A DNA stretch of 64,000 nucleotides, from contig OY987227.1 in assembly GCA_963920705.1 (NCBI GenBank), positions 23,089,434 through 23,153,433 on the forward strand, in the 5' to 3' direction. Both the position numbers and the translations under genes were made by a program. This document shows positions 1 to 13,200 of the stretch, piece by piece. The notes under the pieces are model-generated. The model ran no database searches. It was not told the DNA's origin and saw only the letters and a list, made by a program, of their open reading frames with translations. This DNA comes from Odiellus spinosus. Lineage: Eukaryota; Arthropoda; Arachnida; Opiliones; Phalangiidae. Numbering within the stretch: the first letter of the stretch is position 1; each line of letters begins with the position of its first letter.

Positions 1-931
1 TAACTTCCTGAGATCAGTGCCACGTTAAAGGGCAGGGCGTGTTATTCTTTTCGTTCATCAAAGTCTGTAACGCAAAGTCTATTATTTAATTTTTACCATT
101 TTTATTGACTGCTCAATGCCTGCTTTGTCACTCCGCGCCAATAGGAGGGATGTAGGAAGTAGAGATACCAGAGCTTTAGCTCGACTAACTCAGTATCCAA
201 AAAAGTTGTACAGGCAATTACGAAGCTTCTATTCCTTTTAATATAAATCTTCTATGTTTTGTCTTCCGTTTACGAGCTTACATGAAGTGAATGTCGAACA
301 CCACTAGACGCAACCTTTGAAAACGAGTTAATGTGCCTACTACCAAGCCGAAAATTCAAACGCTGATAACATTTTGTTCAAGCGCAGTTGGTAAATGGCC
401 AAGTTTTACGAGGGTTGGTACAAAATGATAGAGTTAATGTAGTCGTTGTCAACTATTTTTGAAGACGAGTTTAGGATAAGATAATGGTCATCAAAAATTA
501 AAAAAGGGATTCCGTGATAAATTTTTTTTCTCTCTTAAAGAAACGCATTTCAAAACACGAAAAGCTGTTAATCGTTTAAATTTACGTTAGTTAAGTTACG
601 TACGTTAGAACGAATAACTCGGAAATGGCCATTGCGTATTGATTTTTTTTCTTTATTTTAAATGCCATCCTTTTGAATGTTCTCGTTGGCCCGTAGCTCT
701 AGCTAAAGCTATGCTGCGAAAGCTAGATTAGTTCTCTTAACCGATTAGTAAGGTTTCGTGAATTTTCACGGTTTTATATATCTAGAATAAACGATAAAAT
801 CTTTATGCGTAAAAATACAAAGAAATCGATTATCGACTAAGATTGCAAACTTTTTTTTTTTAATAATTCTGTGATAAAATTCAATGTCAATAAGAGTTTC
901 GGCTTTAGTTTGCGTTTTATATATTTCATAG
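1..931 (+). other. Upstream intron of the nesprin gene (no exon seen)
   Basis: AT-rich non-coding sequence. The next exon starts in phase 0 after an acceptor (ttcatag), so this is taken as the tail of an intron that begins before the window. I see no convincing exon or RNA gene in it; the only reading frame (minus strand, near 766-969) is low-complexity. Confidence 0.6.
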
Positions 932-1282
932 ACAAAAGACGAAATGATCACTATTAAATCCACCGTCACATCACGTACTCAAGTAGTTACCCAACTAATT
1001 GAAAACGTAGAAGCGTTGATTCCGGGAATGGCCGAAGTATCCGCTTGGTTGGACGAAGCTGAAGCTCTTCTGTCCTCGTACATCGTTCCTAGCAATCCTG
1101 ATCAAATCAATGCTCAACTCGAGAAGCACAAAGCCTTTTTTTCGCGAGTTACGTACTTCAAGTCCTTATTGGACTCCAAGAATAAAATTTATCGCGCGAT
1201 CGTCGAAGACGCCGCGTCCACTCAAGTCATAGACACTGGCGAAGTGCAACTTAAAATGAAATTCCTCAATGATCGCTTCACC
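932..1282 (+). CDS. Msp-300: Nesprin exon 1 of window
   Basis: 117 codons, phase 0 at both ends, between acceptor ttcatag and donor GTAAGT. It encodes about one spectrin repeat with a typical helix A ([14 protein letters not shown]). The ATG at 944 is internal, not the gene start: the frame is open from the acceptor and lies mid-repeat. Confidence 0.85.
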
Positions 1283-4200
1283 GTAAGTCTTTGGTACAAT
1301 ATGAAGGAATAATTCTCCATATGTCTGATCAGCACGCTACGGCCCATCGGATGTCGCATCCAATTAGATCACACGATCTAGCGTAGTTGTTTTTAAGTTT
1401 GAAACGATCAGGGATATGAGGAATTCCATTTGAAAAATTGACGATTAGTTATTCGAAATATGGCGGACTACGCCGAATGTAAACAACAAATACTTTAGCA
1501 GACTCAAATTTCAAAATCCGAAATTTATTCTGATTTATAGAGAAATACTCAAATTTGGATATTAACAAACGCGTTTTTAATTTTAATCAGGGATGTGTTA
1601 CTTTGGCCCAAGAATGGGAACAAGCCATGGAAGAGGCATCCGAAAGGTGGAAAAAATTTAACGACAGCGTTTTAGCTGCCAAAGAATGGCTTCAAATGGC
1701 CGAAAAGCTTATAGTCGAAAGAGCTTCGGGTGAGAAACAGATTCAAGCTCAGAAAGATTTTTTCGATCTTCCGCACGATCATATCATGACGAACGTCTTA
1801 ACTCTCAGCGGAAATGTTATGGCCACCTTACCCGATATAAGTCAAATACCCGTTCAGGAAACTGTCAAAGCTTTGAAAGAAAGATGGGATGTGAGTGTTA
1901 TTTCATATAGCAATTGTTTCGTATGTTATATCTATTTATCTTTTTCTTTTAGGCTGTTCACCGTGAAATGCCGCAACGCATCCTCGTCCAAGAATTCTAC
2001 CTGATTGAGCAACAGTTCACTCGCGAAATTCATACGATAGAAGTCGAGCTTAATAATGAACAGCAACGATTGGATCAAGGTTCTGATATGGATAGCGTCT
2101 TGAAACAGCACAAGGAATTTTTCCAGACTGGGACCGCTATGTCTTCCATTCAAGACTATTTGACGAAAATGCACGAGCTTTGCGAAAAGTACCAAACTGT
2201 CGTGCCCGATGGCGGAACCTTGGCTCAGAGTTATTCCAGGTACTGCCAAGTTTGGGAAGATACCGTAAAAAGGATTGGGGCCGTACACGCGCAGATGGAT
2301 AAGCTCATGGAGGACTGGCAAGAGTATTGTGCCAGATTCAACGCCGTTCTGACCTGGATGGACGAAGTCGACGCTAGCGCCAAGGCCCTGACAGCTGATC
2401 TGTCGACGGAATCGGAATTTGACGTTCTCAAAGAACGATTCGAAGCCATTTGCGCCAACGTTGAATCTAAACGAGGTGATATTAAATGGTTGGTTCAAAA
2501 ATTGGAGGCGATGTTGCTAAAATTACCGGCGGAAGACGCGGTAACGGAAAAAGATAGGTTGGAGGCGTTGCTTTCAAGATACAAGACCTTAGTACCAGTT
2601 ATCGAAACGACGGTGTCGTACACGGAAACTGTGTCAAAATGTTTCGTTTTCAGACAGGAGGTACACCAGTTTGGGGAATGGTTGAAAGGAATCAAAGAAG
2701 CCGCCGAAAACGTCGAAGATGTCGCACACGATGATCTTGGTAAACTTCAGGAGTCGATTGAAAAGCAGCAGGCTGTCGTATCCCAGTTGGAAGCCGAAAA
2801 CAATAAAATGCGGGCCAGCATTCATAAAGGGAAGGAGTTGGTCAAAGACCCCAAAGCCCCTGCTTTTATCACTTCCGACGTTACCAAACTAGAAACCCAT
2901 TGGGAAGAATTTTATCAGAAATCCAAAGAGAAACTGAAGAAACTGCAAGACGCGGAAAAATCCTGGAACGATTACGAGCAACAGAAAGAAGAGATAATTC
3001 GTTTGTTGAAAGAAGCCGAGGAACTATTAAAAAGCATACCGACTGCGCCCTCTCCTACCACTTTGGACATCGATTTGAAGGCAAAATTAGATGCCAGTAT
3101 TAGGTTGCGGGAAGCGACGGAAGAAATGCTCAGGAGACTTAGGGAATTGAGTGAGGACCTTAGAAAACAAGTATCTCCGGAACAACAACCGTTGTTGGAA
3201 AAAGAAGTGGTAGAAATGGAGCAACAGGTTCGCATGGTTTTGACCACCATGCAGGAAAGGATTACTTTCTTAGAAAAGACAACCCAGAAATGGACCAACT
3301 TCAATTGCAAGCTCGACGAGTTCATGAAATGGTTGGACAAGGCACAGGGTGTTTTGGAAAACATAGTTTCCAACGATACGCCCGTGGATGAAAAACTCCA
3401 GCTAGCCGAGGCCTTGATTGCCGAGATTGAAAGACAAAAGTATATCCTGGATAATTTGGAACGCGAAAGCAAAGAATTGGTTGAAGAACAACCAGACAAT
3501 AGCAGTGTTCAAGAATTAAACAGCCAGCTTGGTACATTAAAGCATAAATTGGAATTGATCGAGGTAACTACCGTCTCTCAGAAAACTGCCGTATCCAAAA
3601 AGATCGCCACCGCCCAAAGAGCCCAAACTATGTTGCAACCAGAGTATACCGAAATTGAGCAAGCGGAAGGCAGAGTTCAAGATGGTATTCCGAAAGTTGT
3701 CAATCTAGAGGATGCTGCGGAACGCATTAAACAACTAGAGGTATTCTTTAATGAAAATAAACTTATTTTGTACCTAAAATTAGTTTAAATCAGGAACTAT
3801 AACATTATTAAAATGTCACGAACATAAGTTACCCTGACAATAATGTTACTGACAGCACAGACCCGGTCTGTGGTGCTAGCAACTGATTTCCAAATCCTTT
3901 TTATTATCAGGAATTTCAAGATCACTGCCGACGGAAATTTGCCGAACTCTCTCACACAATTACCGCAATCGAAAGCGAAGATGCCGAGGCATCGAAAGAT
4001 TTCCAAGAACTGCAAGACCGTTGGCAAGTTTTAATAGATACCTTAAAACAATGGATACAGGGCCTAAAAACCACGGTAAAGCGTTGGGAAGAATTGGAAG
4101 TGGAGGTTGAAGAAACAACCACCTGGATTACCAAAACGGAACAGAAAGCTGTTGAAGAACCCGTCCTGGACACTGCCATCTTGAAGAAACTGGAAACGCA

Positions 4201-7200
4201 GAAGGAAGAGTTGAAGGTAAAACCTCCATGATTTTTGCAAGTTATTGAACTAATTTTCGTTGTGCTCTAGACGGTAGAGATTCGTTTCCCTCGCTGCCTC
4301 AACTCCCGCGTAGAGTCGAAGTTATTAAAAGATCTAGTCGTAGTTTTATACCAACTATCAGATGAAGTTAGCTTTTTCTTCCTTCCCGGAGCTTAGCAGT
4401 TTTAAAGCTGACGCAGCGCAGAGAAGAAACTTCCCCATAACTCCCTTCGCCCATTCTTCACTAGTTGTCCCTGCCTCCGATATATTTTTAGAAAGAAGGT
4501 GGTGGGGAAGACTGAGGGAGAAACGACTTAAAGCTTCGCTGTTTTTGTGTTTAGAATTTTTTTTCGTTGGTTGCGTTTTTCGGCACAGGTTTTTAAAAAG
4601 TCAATTTTTTTTATAAATAAGGGTTGGTGGTGGTTGTAGAACTATAATTAAACGAGGCCACTATTTAGGGAACGGGAAGGTATCCTACTCCTCACATGGG
4701 TTCAGTCCTAGGGTCTAGCTACAAGATCTAGAAACTCCTCCATTCGAGGGAGAGATACGTGAGGGATAGGTGGAATTTTGTAATGGTATTTTCTTCAAGT
4801 AGATCATTTTAGTCCCAAATATTTAAATGAAGGGTTAAAGTCAAAATAAAATGAAAAGGAATATAACAAGATATTTTATCATCAATATTTAGTTTTGTGT
4901 TTTGATAAGTGATGAAGTAATAATTTGCGCAGAATTTGGTTATTCAAGTCACCGATCGCCAGCAGCAACTCGGGACTCTTCAGAAATCCTGGGATGGGTT
5001 AGCGACTGCCATGGCGCAGAAGGCGCTGGCCACTATCCAAGGAAGACTATCAGACCTAAGGCAACGTACAGATGAAGCCAATGAGCTTTTCCAAAGTAAT
5101 TTGGCCCGGGTTGCCGGCGTCGTTCGTGACCGCGAAGATTTGTTGCAACGCATCGCCCAATTCACCACCTGGGTCGATGACGTCAAAACCAGAACCGAGA
5201 AGATAGACGAAGTGGTGAACCTTAATTCGGACCCAGTCGTTAAAAAACTCCAGACTCTTCAAGGTGAAACAGTTGAAAAACGAGATCTTTTTAACACCAT
5301 TTACAATGACGTAAAGAAACTTGACGAAACTTGCGAGGAGAGTGAATTGGTTGAAGTCCGAGACAGCTACTCTCATTTATCCGCGGCTTACCAGAACACC
5401 GAAGATTTACTGGAGGATAAAAGCCAAACTTTAAAGCAATTGAAAGAGTTTCAAAATTGGTTGCGAGATTTGAAAGAGCAGTTAGAATTGTGTTTGCAAC
5501 GCATTGAATCACCAGCTGTGACACGTGAAACTCTAAATGAAGTAGAGGAAGAGATAAAAATCACTAGAACTCAGATAGAAGAGAAAAGGCCGGCGGCCGC
5601 TCAGTTGGACGAGAAACTCAACAAGGCTGGATTGAAACTGAAAGATACGCAAGATCGAATTCGCACCGTTGTTGAATTGTTGGACGGTTTGGATAACTTT
5701 ATCAAGAAAGTAGACCGAACGTTCGCCGAAAAGACTCAAGAGTTAAGCAAATTGGATAGTCAATGGAAAAAATTTCAAGATCAAGTTAAAGAAGTTAACG
5801 ATTGGCTTAACAATTTAGACGATAGGTTGAAAAAGGAGCCCATGACGTCGGAGTCTTACAACGAAGTAAACGTTTTAGCCAAGCGTTTCAGGGAATTCGA
5901 AGAAAGTATACCGACTTATCAGTCTAAGAACGAAGAAGCTCACCAACAGGGACATTCTTTAATTGATTCTGACGCTACGTCCTTTGGGACCGTTCAAACT
6001 ACCCTATCTAGTTTGGATAAGAACTGGGAAAAAGTGACGAGTGACGTTATAAGCAAGTCTAGGCTCCTAACAACAATTGACGACCTCTGGAAAGAATGTC
6101 AACGACTGGAAGCTGAACTTCGCAAAATTCTTGAAAAGGCGGAAGAAGCGGCCAATAATTCAGAAAACTTACTTTCTGATCAAACCCAAGTGGAACAGAC
6201 CTTAGAAAATGTTAAAGTAAGCTTTCAGTAAATTTTGATATTTATCATTGATAACGATTCTACCCTAAATTTTCTATAGACGGCTTGCGATTCTATGAAA
6301 ACGAAGCGATCCACCATGGAAAGTTTTGCTCAAAAATCTATGGAACTAGCGGATAAGATGACTATAGTAGAAACTATGAACCCTACAGGAGTTAGGGACA
6401 ATTTTAAAGAAATCCAGAATACTTGGCAACGCGTTTGGGATCTCTTGCTACAAAAACTACAAAACTTGGAATCCCAATTAGTTCTGTGGCAGCAACTAGC
6501 GGACAGCAAGGAAGAACTAATAACGTGGTTGTCCGATGTATGCGACGGAATGGCTGGGCAAGTAGAAAGTATGTCTGATAAGGAGAATGCCCAGGGAATT
6601 TTGGATAGATACAAGGTACGCAGCTATTTAAATCGCTCAAAAGCTCAAATTCTAAGTTAACAGTTTTATTTAAATACAGACCGAATTAGCTAGTCACCAG
6701 CCTAATTTGTCCAATATATCATCTAAATGCGTCGCTCTATCAAAACTTAACGGCGAAAAACCCATAGAAACGTTGAATTCTCTTCAGTCAGTGTTGAAGT
6801 CTTACTTTGATCAAGCAGCTGATATGTCAGCGGCCCTTGAGAAACTTCTTGGACAGGTTGCAGGTGAAGAAAGTGAAATAAAGTTGGAGATAACCGCCAT
6901 CAATGATTGGTTAAAACACACGAAAGAAACCATTACTTCTTGCGACGACAGTAGTGGAGATGACGAAGTCATTTTCCAAAGATTTGAAAAGTGTCGTGTA
7001 AGTCATTTGTATTTTTAACAGATAGATTTTTTTTTAATTTAGAAAATTAAATTGGCAGCGTTTAGACACGGACATAGTAGTTCATGCCTCGGACATAGAA
7101 GAAGTTTCCAATAAATTGCATTCCCTTAAAAAAGAGCATTCGACGTTAGATATAAGCGTTTTACAGAAAGAAGTGAATGGCTTGCAGAAAAGGTAGGCTA

Positions 7201-10200
7201 GTTGATTTAGGTTTCAATTTTTCAGTTTAAAAATGTTTTTTTCTTATACTTAAAGGTATAATGCCTTAAAGTCTCAAGTGCACAAAGTGCAATTCAATCT
7301 GTTCTCTATTCTGGAACGACATTACCACAACACTTTACAAGATTTCCAACAATGGGTACTTAGCCAAACCGAAAAAATCATGTGGTGCAAGCCTGATTTG
7401 GCTGGGGATCGTTTTAGTTTGGAGGCAAAAATGACTACTCTTGAAGTAAGAAACTGCAATGGCTTAAATTTGTTTTTGCTCAGAACTGTTTTATAAAGGT
7501 TTTACAAATCTTAAAGGAACTGGAGGGTAACAAACCACAGGGTGAGGAGAAGAAGTTACTCTTAGAAACTGCTACTAGTGCCATATTGAGGGCTGTCCCG
7601 GCTGAAAGACACGAAGAACTTCGGATTGAAAGCGACCAAGCATTTGCCGAATGGGATTCCTTCGTCAAAAATTTGGAATCTACGAAAACTCACTTACAAA
7701 AATCACTATCCACTTGGAAGCGATACGAGACCTCTTTGGAATCGTTGAGCTCTTGGTTGCGAGACACAGAGGCTAGGGTTAAAAGCGAAACGTCTCCCCA
7801 GCTTGAATTGGAAAGTCTCGACCAAAGGATCAACAATATCAAAGCGCTTCAAGACGAAGTTTCGAAACGTCGAAACTCGCTGGATAATTTGAGTCAGTTG
7901 AGCCAGGAAATTTCTAAGGAAAGCCCAGAATCCCGAGTGGTGTCTCAAGTTGGACAGTTACAAACTCGTTTCAACAATCTGGAAAAACTTCTCGAAGAAT
8001 CTCTTAAACGCACCCACCAGTTCTCCAAGAATCAAGCCGCTTTCAACCAATCCAAAACGGATCTTCGAGCCTGGTTGACCGTCATGGAAAGGAAATTAAG
8101 AACTTCCATGGACCCTACTGGTGACCGTAATGCCATGAACGAACGACTGGAGACTCTGAAAGACCTGTTGAACCGCAAGGAACATAGTTTGGTGCTGTTG
8201 AATGCCGTGGTAGACAAGGGGGAATCAATCTATCCCAATATGAGCAGCGAAGGTCGCGATCAAGTTCGATCCGAAATTCGGTCGTTGCGCGAGGAATGGG
8301 AATCCCAATGGACCAAGGCGAACGAAATTATTAAGGCAATAGAGTGTTCGTTGATGGCTTGGAGCACTTTCGAAGATAGTTGTCAGCAAGTTACGAGCTG
8401 GCTCTCGGAGACTTCGAGTAAAGTCAAGGACGAGCTGGACTTGCAACCGACGTTATTCGATAAAAAAGCCCAACTGCAACAACTGAAATCAGTTTCATCG
8501 GACGTGGCTTCTCATCAACCTCTTATTCATAAACTGAGGGAAAAAGCCGCGGAACTGGTCGATACAACCGCGGTTCAACAGGTGGACGAGCTTCAGGGTC
8601 GTTGCGATAAGATTTGGACCACATTGAAGACTAATATTAAAAAGTGCGAGGACTATGTCCACAACCATGAGACGTACCAAGAGAAGTTGGAATCTTTCCG
8701 AGAATGGATGCACTCATTCAAATCCACCATTGACGTAACGCAAGAACACATGGACGTTGAGACTCAAAAGACGAAAGTGGAATCCATTTCCGTAAGTTGC
8801 GTAGAATTATTCCAATAGATAAATAAATAAATAAACAATTTAATTAATTAATCTAAATACTTTACATTAGTCTGTTATATTAAAGAAGGAGGAGGGTGAA
8901 AAAACTCTGGAAGGTTTGATGTCCCACATGAATACTGTGATTGACGAAACCACCGAGTCAGGTCACCCCGCCATTTTACAAGATTATCAATCGGTCAGCG
9001 AAGAATGGGCCAGGTTTTTGGACACATGTGAAAAAACCAAGAAGGCCATAGCTGCCGATTTGGCCGATTTTGAACAATGTCGAGTTGACTTATCAACTTT
9101 CGAAGAATGGTTAATCATGAAAGAAACCCAAGTTCGGGAGCAACCGTTGAAAAATACTTTAGAAGCCAAACAACACCAGGCTGAGAAACTCGGAAACTTG
9201 GATGAAGAGATAAAAGAGAAAGAGGTAAATTGCGCGAAACTGAACGGACAAGTGGAACGACTTCATGGTGACATTACCGTAGCCGCTCAAATGTCTAAGT
9301 TAAGTAGCCGTTACCAATCTTTGAAAAACTCCGCGAAAGAACTCGTGCGGAAATGGAAAATGTACGTCAAGGAACATAAAGATTTTGAAGGAAAAATCCA
9401 AGAAGCCGACAAATGGCTGAGTGAATTAGAAACCAAGTATTCCAAGCTCTCAGAATTGGAAGGTGATAAGAACGCTCTGCAACAACAGAAAGCCAAACTC
9501 GAAGCCCTAAACGATCAGCTTGTCCAAGAAAATTTCGAGGGTTTATTAGAGGCCGGTGAGAAACTTTATCCACACACTTCCCCCGATGGTAGAGAGACTA
9601 TTCGACAAACATTAAGGTCGCTGAGGAACCGATGGGAAACCCTGACAGAAAACGTCGCTTCTATGTTGCGTCGTCTGGAAACTTGTTTACAACAACTTGA
9701 ATCTTTTTCGCAAGGTCAAGAACAGTTGCAAAAATGGTTAAAAGACACCGAACAACTGGTTGAACACAATACTGACCTTAAATGCACGCTACAAGAAAAG
9801 AAAGCCCAACTTCAGTCGCACAAGGTGCTGGTACAAGATGTCCTTGCGCACAAACCACAGATCGACAACGTTTGTGAAAAAGCCGAACAACTTTGCCAAA
9901 TTACTGGAGACAATAGAGCGCAGAAGTTTGTGGATAACATGAGAGAAGCTTACAAAACCATGTGTACCAAAGCGAAGGTAATATTCTAAAAATAAGTTTT
10001 GTAATAAGACGTTTAACGTAATTTTGGTATTTACAGACATTGCTCGAGCAACTGGACCAAAGCACCCAAGAACATCAAAGCTACTTGGATCTCTGCAAAG
10101 AATTTCAAGATTGGTTAGTGCACTGCCAATCGAAGCTACAGGAATGCAGGGACACTATGGGTGAAAAGAAAACAGTTCAAAACCGATTAGAAGCTCTGCA

Positions 10201-13200
10201 AGAGTTGAGGAACACGGAGAGCGAAGGCAATCGCAAACTGACTGCTTTAACCGAAAAATGTCAGAGCGTTTGTTACAAAACGGCCGATCACGGAGCTGAC
10301 GTCCTCAAGAAGGAAGTGCAAGATCTAAAGGATTCGTGGAGTAGGCACGTCACGTCTACTTCGGAAGTCCAACACAACTTGGAAAACGTTATTCAACAAT
10401 GGTCCGGTTACGAAGAACAACTTGAGAAATTGTCTAATTGGTTTAAGGACACCGAGGCCGCGGTGAAGCAACCTCAATTACAATCAACTTCAGATGAGAA
10501 AAATCTACTGCTCAAAACCATTCAAAGTTTAAGAGACGATATAATTAAAAAACAACCGACGATAGATAGTTTTACCGATCAAGCCCATGCTTTACTTCAA
10601 GCTTCCGGTGTGGAGTTAATCAGAGGTCAAATTACGCAATGCAATACTAGGTATCAGGCTCTGCTTAGTAACGTTAGGGTAAGTATTGGTTAAGAATTTA
10701 AGTTTATACTTTGGTTTAACTAATAAGAGGAAATGTTTTAGTCCCTTCTGACTCGATGGGAAAGTATCACAGACGACCACAAGAATTATTTGAAAATGGT
10801 GGACGAATGCTCAAAATGGATAACAGAGGGAAGTGAAACTCTGAAGTTCCTGAAGGACGATGGAAAACTAGAAGATAAGATGCAGAAACTGAAACCCCTT
10901 GTGGCTGACAAGTTACGCGGGGAGCATTTGTTAAATCAGACAATCAGATCGGGAGAGCGTTTGTACCAAGATACTGCCGCAACTGGTCGTGATCAAATAC
11001 GCCAAGAACTGAGACAACTGAGGGATCGGTACGACGCATTCATTCAGGAATTGGGCGATACACAGAAACAGTTGGAAACTAGGAATCATCAATGGACTAC
11101 CTTTATTGACATTATGAAACAAGTAATTAATTTATTGGTAAATAGTATTAATAGTTTCTAACTATGAAATTGGTTACTTTTTAGATGCTGAACTGGTTAG
11201 ATACGACCGAAAAATCGGTTCAAGAAGATTTGGGAAAGCTGCCGCCCTTGCAAAGCATTAGAGAAAAATTGCAAAAATATAAGAACTTGAGTAGCGAAAT
11301 CGCGTCGTACAAACGCTTATTAGATTCCTTGCAAGAAAAGGCAGAAACCATGAAATCTTTGGGTGATGCGGAGGAAATGTTTTCCAACTTATCCAACGCA
11401 ACTACACGCTTTGATAAACTTGTCGAAAACGCCAAAGATCTATCAGGCAAATACGAAAAGGCCAACATTTTGGGTCAAGAATACGAGGAACACAAGGAAA
11501 AATACGCCGTCTGGTTGCAACAAGTTCAAGACAAGCTTCTCTTATGTAGCGACTGTAGCGGTAGTCGCGCCGCTCTCCAAGCTCGTTTGGATAAGTTGCA
11601 GGAAGTTGAGGATCAGATACCAGAAGGTCAAAATATGTTGGCCACTTTAGTGGAAACGATCCAGAAGCTAGAAGAATTTGTCTCACCACACGATAGAGAC
11701 GATTTGGAACAGTATAGATCGTCTATTGGCCAAGATCACTGGAGATTAACCAGCACTATCGAATCTACCAGGAGGCAGATAGAGAATTATCTTCAACAAT
11801 GGTCGACCTACGAAGAACAGTATCACAACTTAGCCGGATGGCTGGAAGTTGCCGAAGCTGTTATCAAAAATTTCACATTGAAAACTTTATTGAATGAGAA
11901 GCAGGAGCAGTTGAAACAATATCAGGTATGCAATAGTTTTCTTAAAAAACATTTCATTGGTCTAGGTTTTTTTTTTTACTAATATACGTTCGTTTAGAGT
12001 TATTTAACTCTTGGGATTTTTGATATTTGAAATAGTTTATAGCATGGTTTTTATATCACTTTTTTCTGGGTTAAGGTTTTTCTAATTCTTTGACATTATC
12101 GGCACGTTTTTTTTTCTCTCTTTTGTTTTTCCCTATGTTTTTGCTTTATTTGGCATGTGATTATTTCGGTAGACTGTAGTGGATGATTTGCAAGTGAACT
12201 ACAACACAGCCCCTAAACTTTTAGAGGTAGCTGAGGCTTTAGAGAATGTGAGTAATTGAATTTTAGTTAATCAACCTCATTACAATTTATGGCATTATGC
12301 TTTAGTCGATTCTGAAATATCTATTGCCCGAAACAGTAAGCGCAATTTATTGTTTCCAAGATTAACGTGAGACTAATGGCGTTGACGAGGGATGAGGTTG
12401 ATTAGTAGTTTTAAATTTTCAGAAGTCTTTGTTGTTGCTGTTATTTCACGTAATCCTAAATTTCGCAGGACCTCCTCAAAGAATTAAAAGCCGGAGAGCA
12501 CAATGTAGATAAACTATCAGACGAATCTCAAGAACTCATTGAAGCCAGTGGGGAAATTCGTATTTCCATCGCTGTTGCTCAAATTACCACCAGGTTCCAA
12601 TCCCTCTTAGCAACCTGCAAGGTATTTTTTAATTAATTAAAGGTTGAGTTGAGATTTAAATTTTCTTATTTTGATACGTTACAAAAAGGAATTAGTACGC
12701 AAGTGTGAACAACATGTCGAAGACCACGTTCAGTTCCAACAGAAACGTGACAACTGTTTTCAGTGGCTTAGCGAATCTTCAGAAAAAGCTGCCGACATTC
12801 AAGCTATGCCTTGCGGAAATCGCGAAGCTTTACAACAAAAATATGTCAAGAATAAAGAACTCTTGCAAATCCGAAACGAAGGATTAAATCTTTTGAATGC
12901 TACGGTTCAATGCGGTGAAAGACTGCAAGTGGGAACTTCGCCCGAGGGCTGGGAAGAGACTCAGACAATGTTACAGAATCTTCAGGCCCAATACGAGAAA
13001 ATATTCGAGGGTTCCGCTCGACTCGACAGATCACTGCAGTCTACTCTATTCCTTTGGTCTGAATACGAAGAATTGGCACAAAGGTCGTTAGCGTGGTTGG
13101 AGGCGACTAGCAAGCAGTTGTCAGAATCTAAACCACAATTAGTAACCACTTTAGACGAGAAGAAAGCTCAACTCAAAGCGTATAAAGTAAGCTCATTTAT

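Noticed and set aside
944..946. ATG at 944 as the nesprin start codon
   Set aside because: It lies mid spectrin repeat, the frame is open upstream to an acceptor at 931, and nesprins begin with CH domains absent here.
4362..4616. 84-codon frame in the 4217-4932 intron
   Set aside because: Not in phase with flanking exons by any good splice pair and low-complexity; taken as chance.
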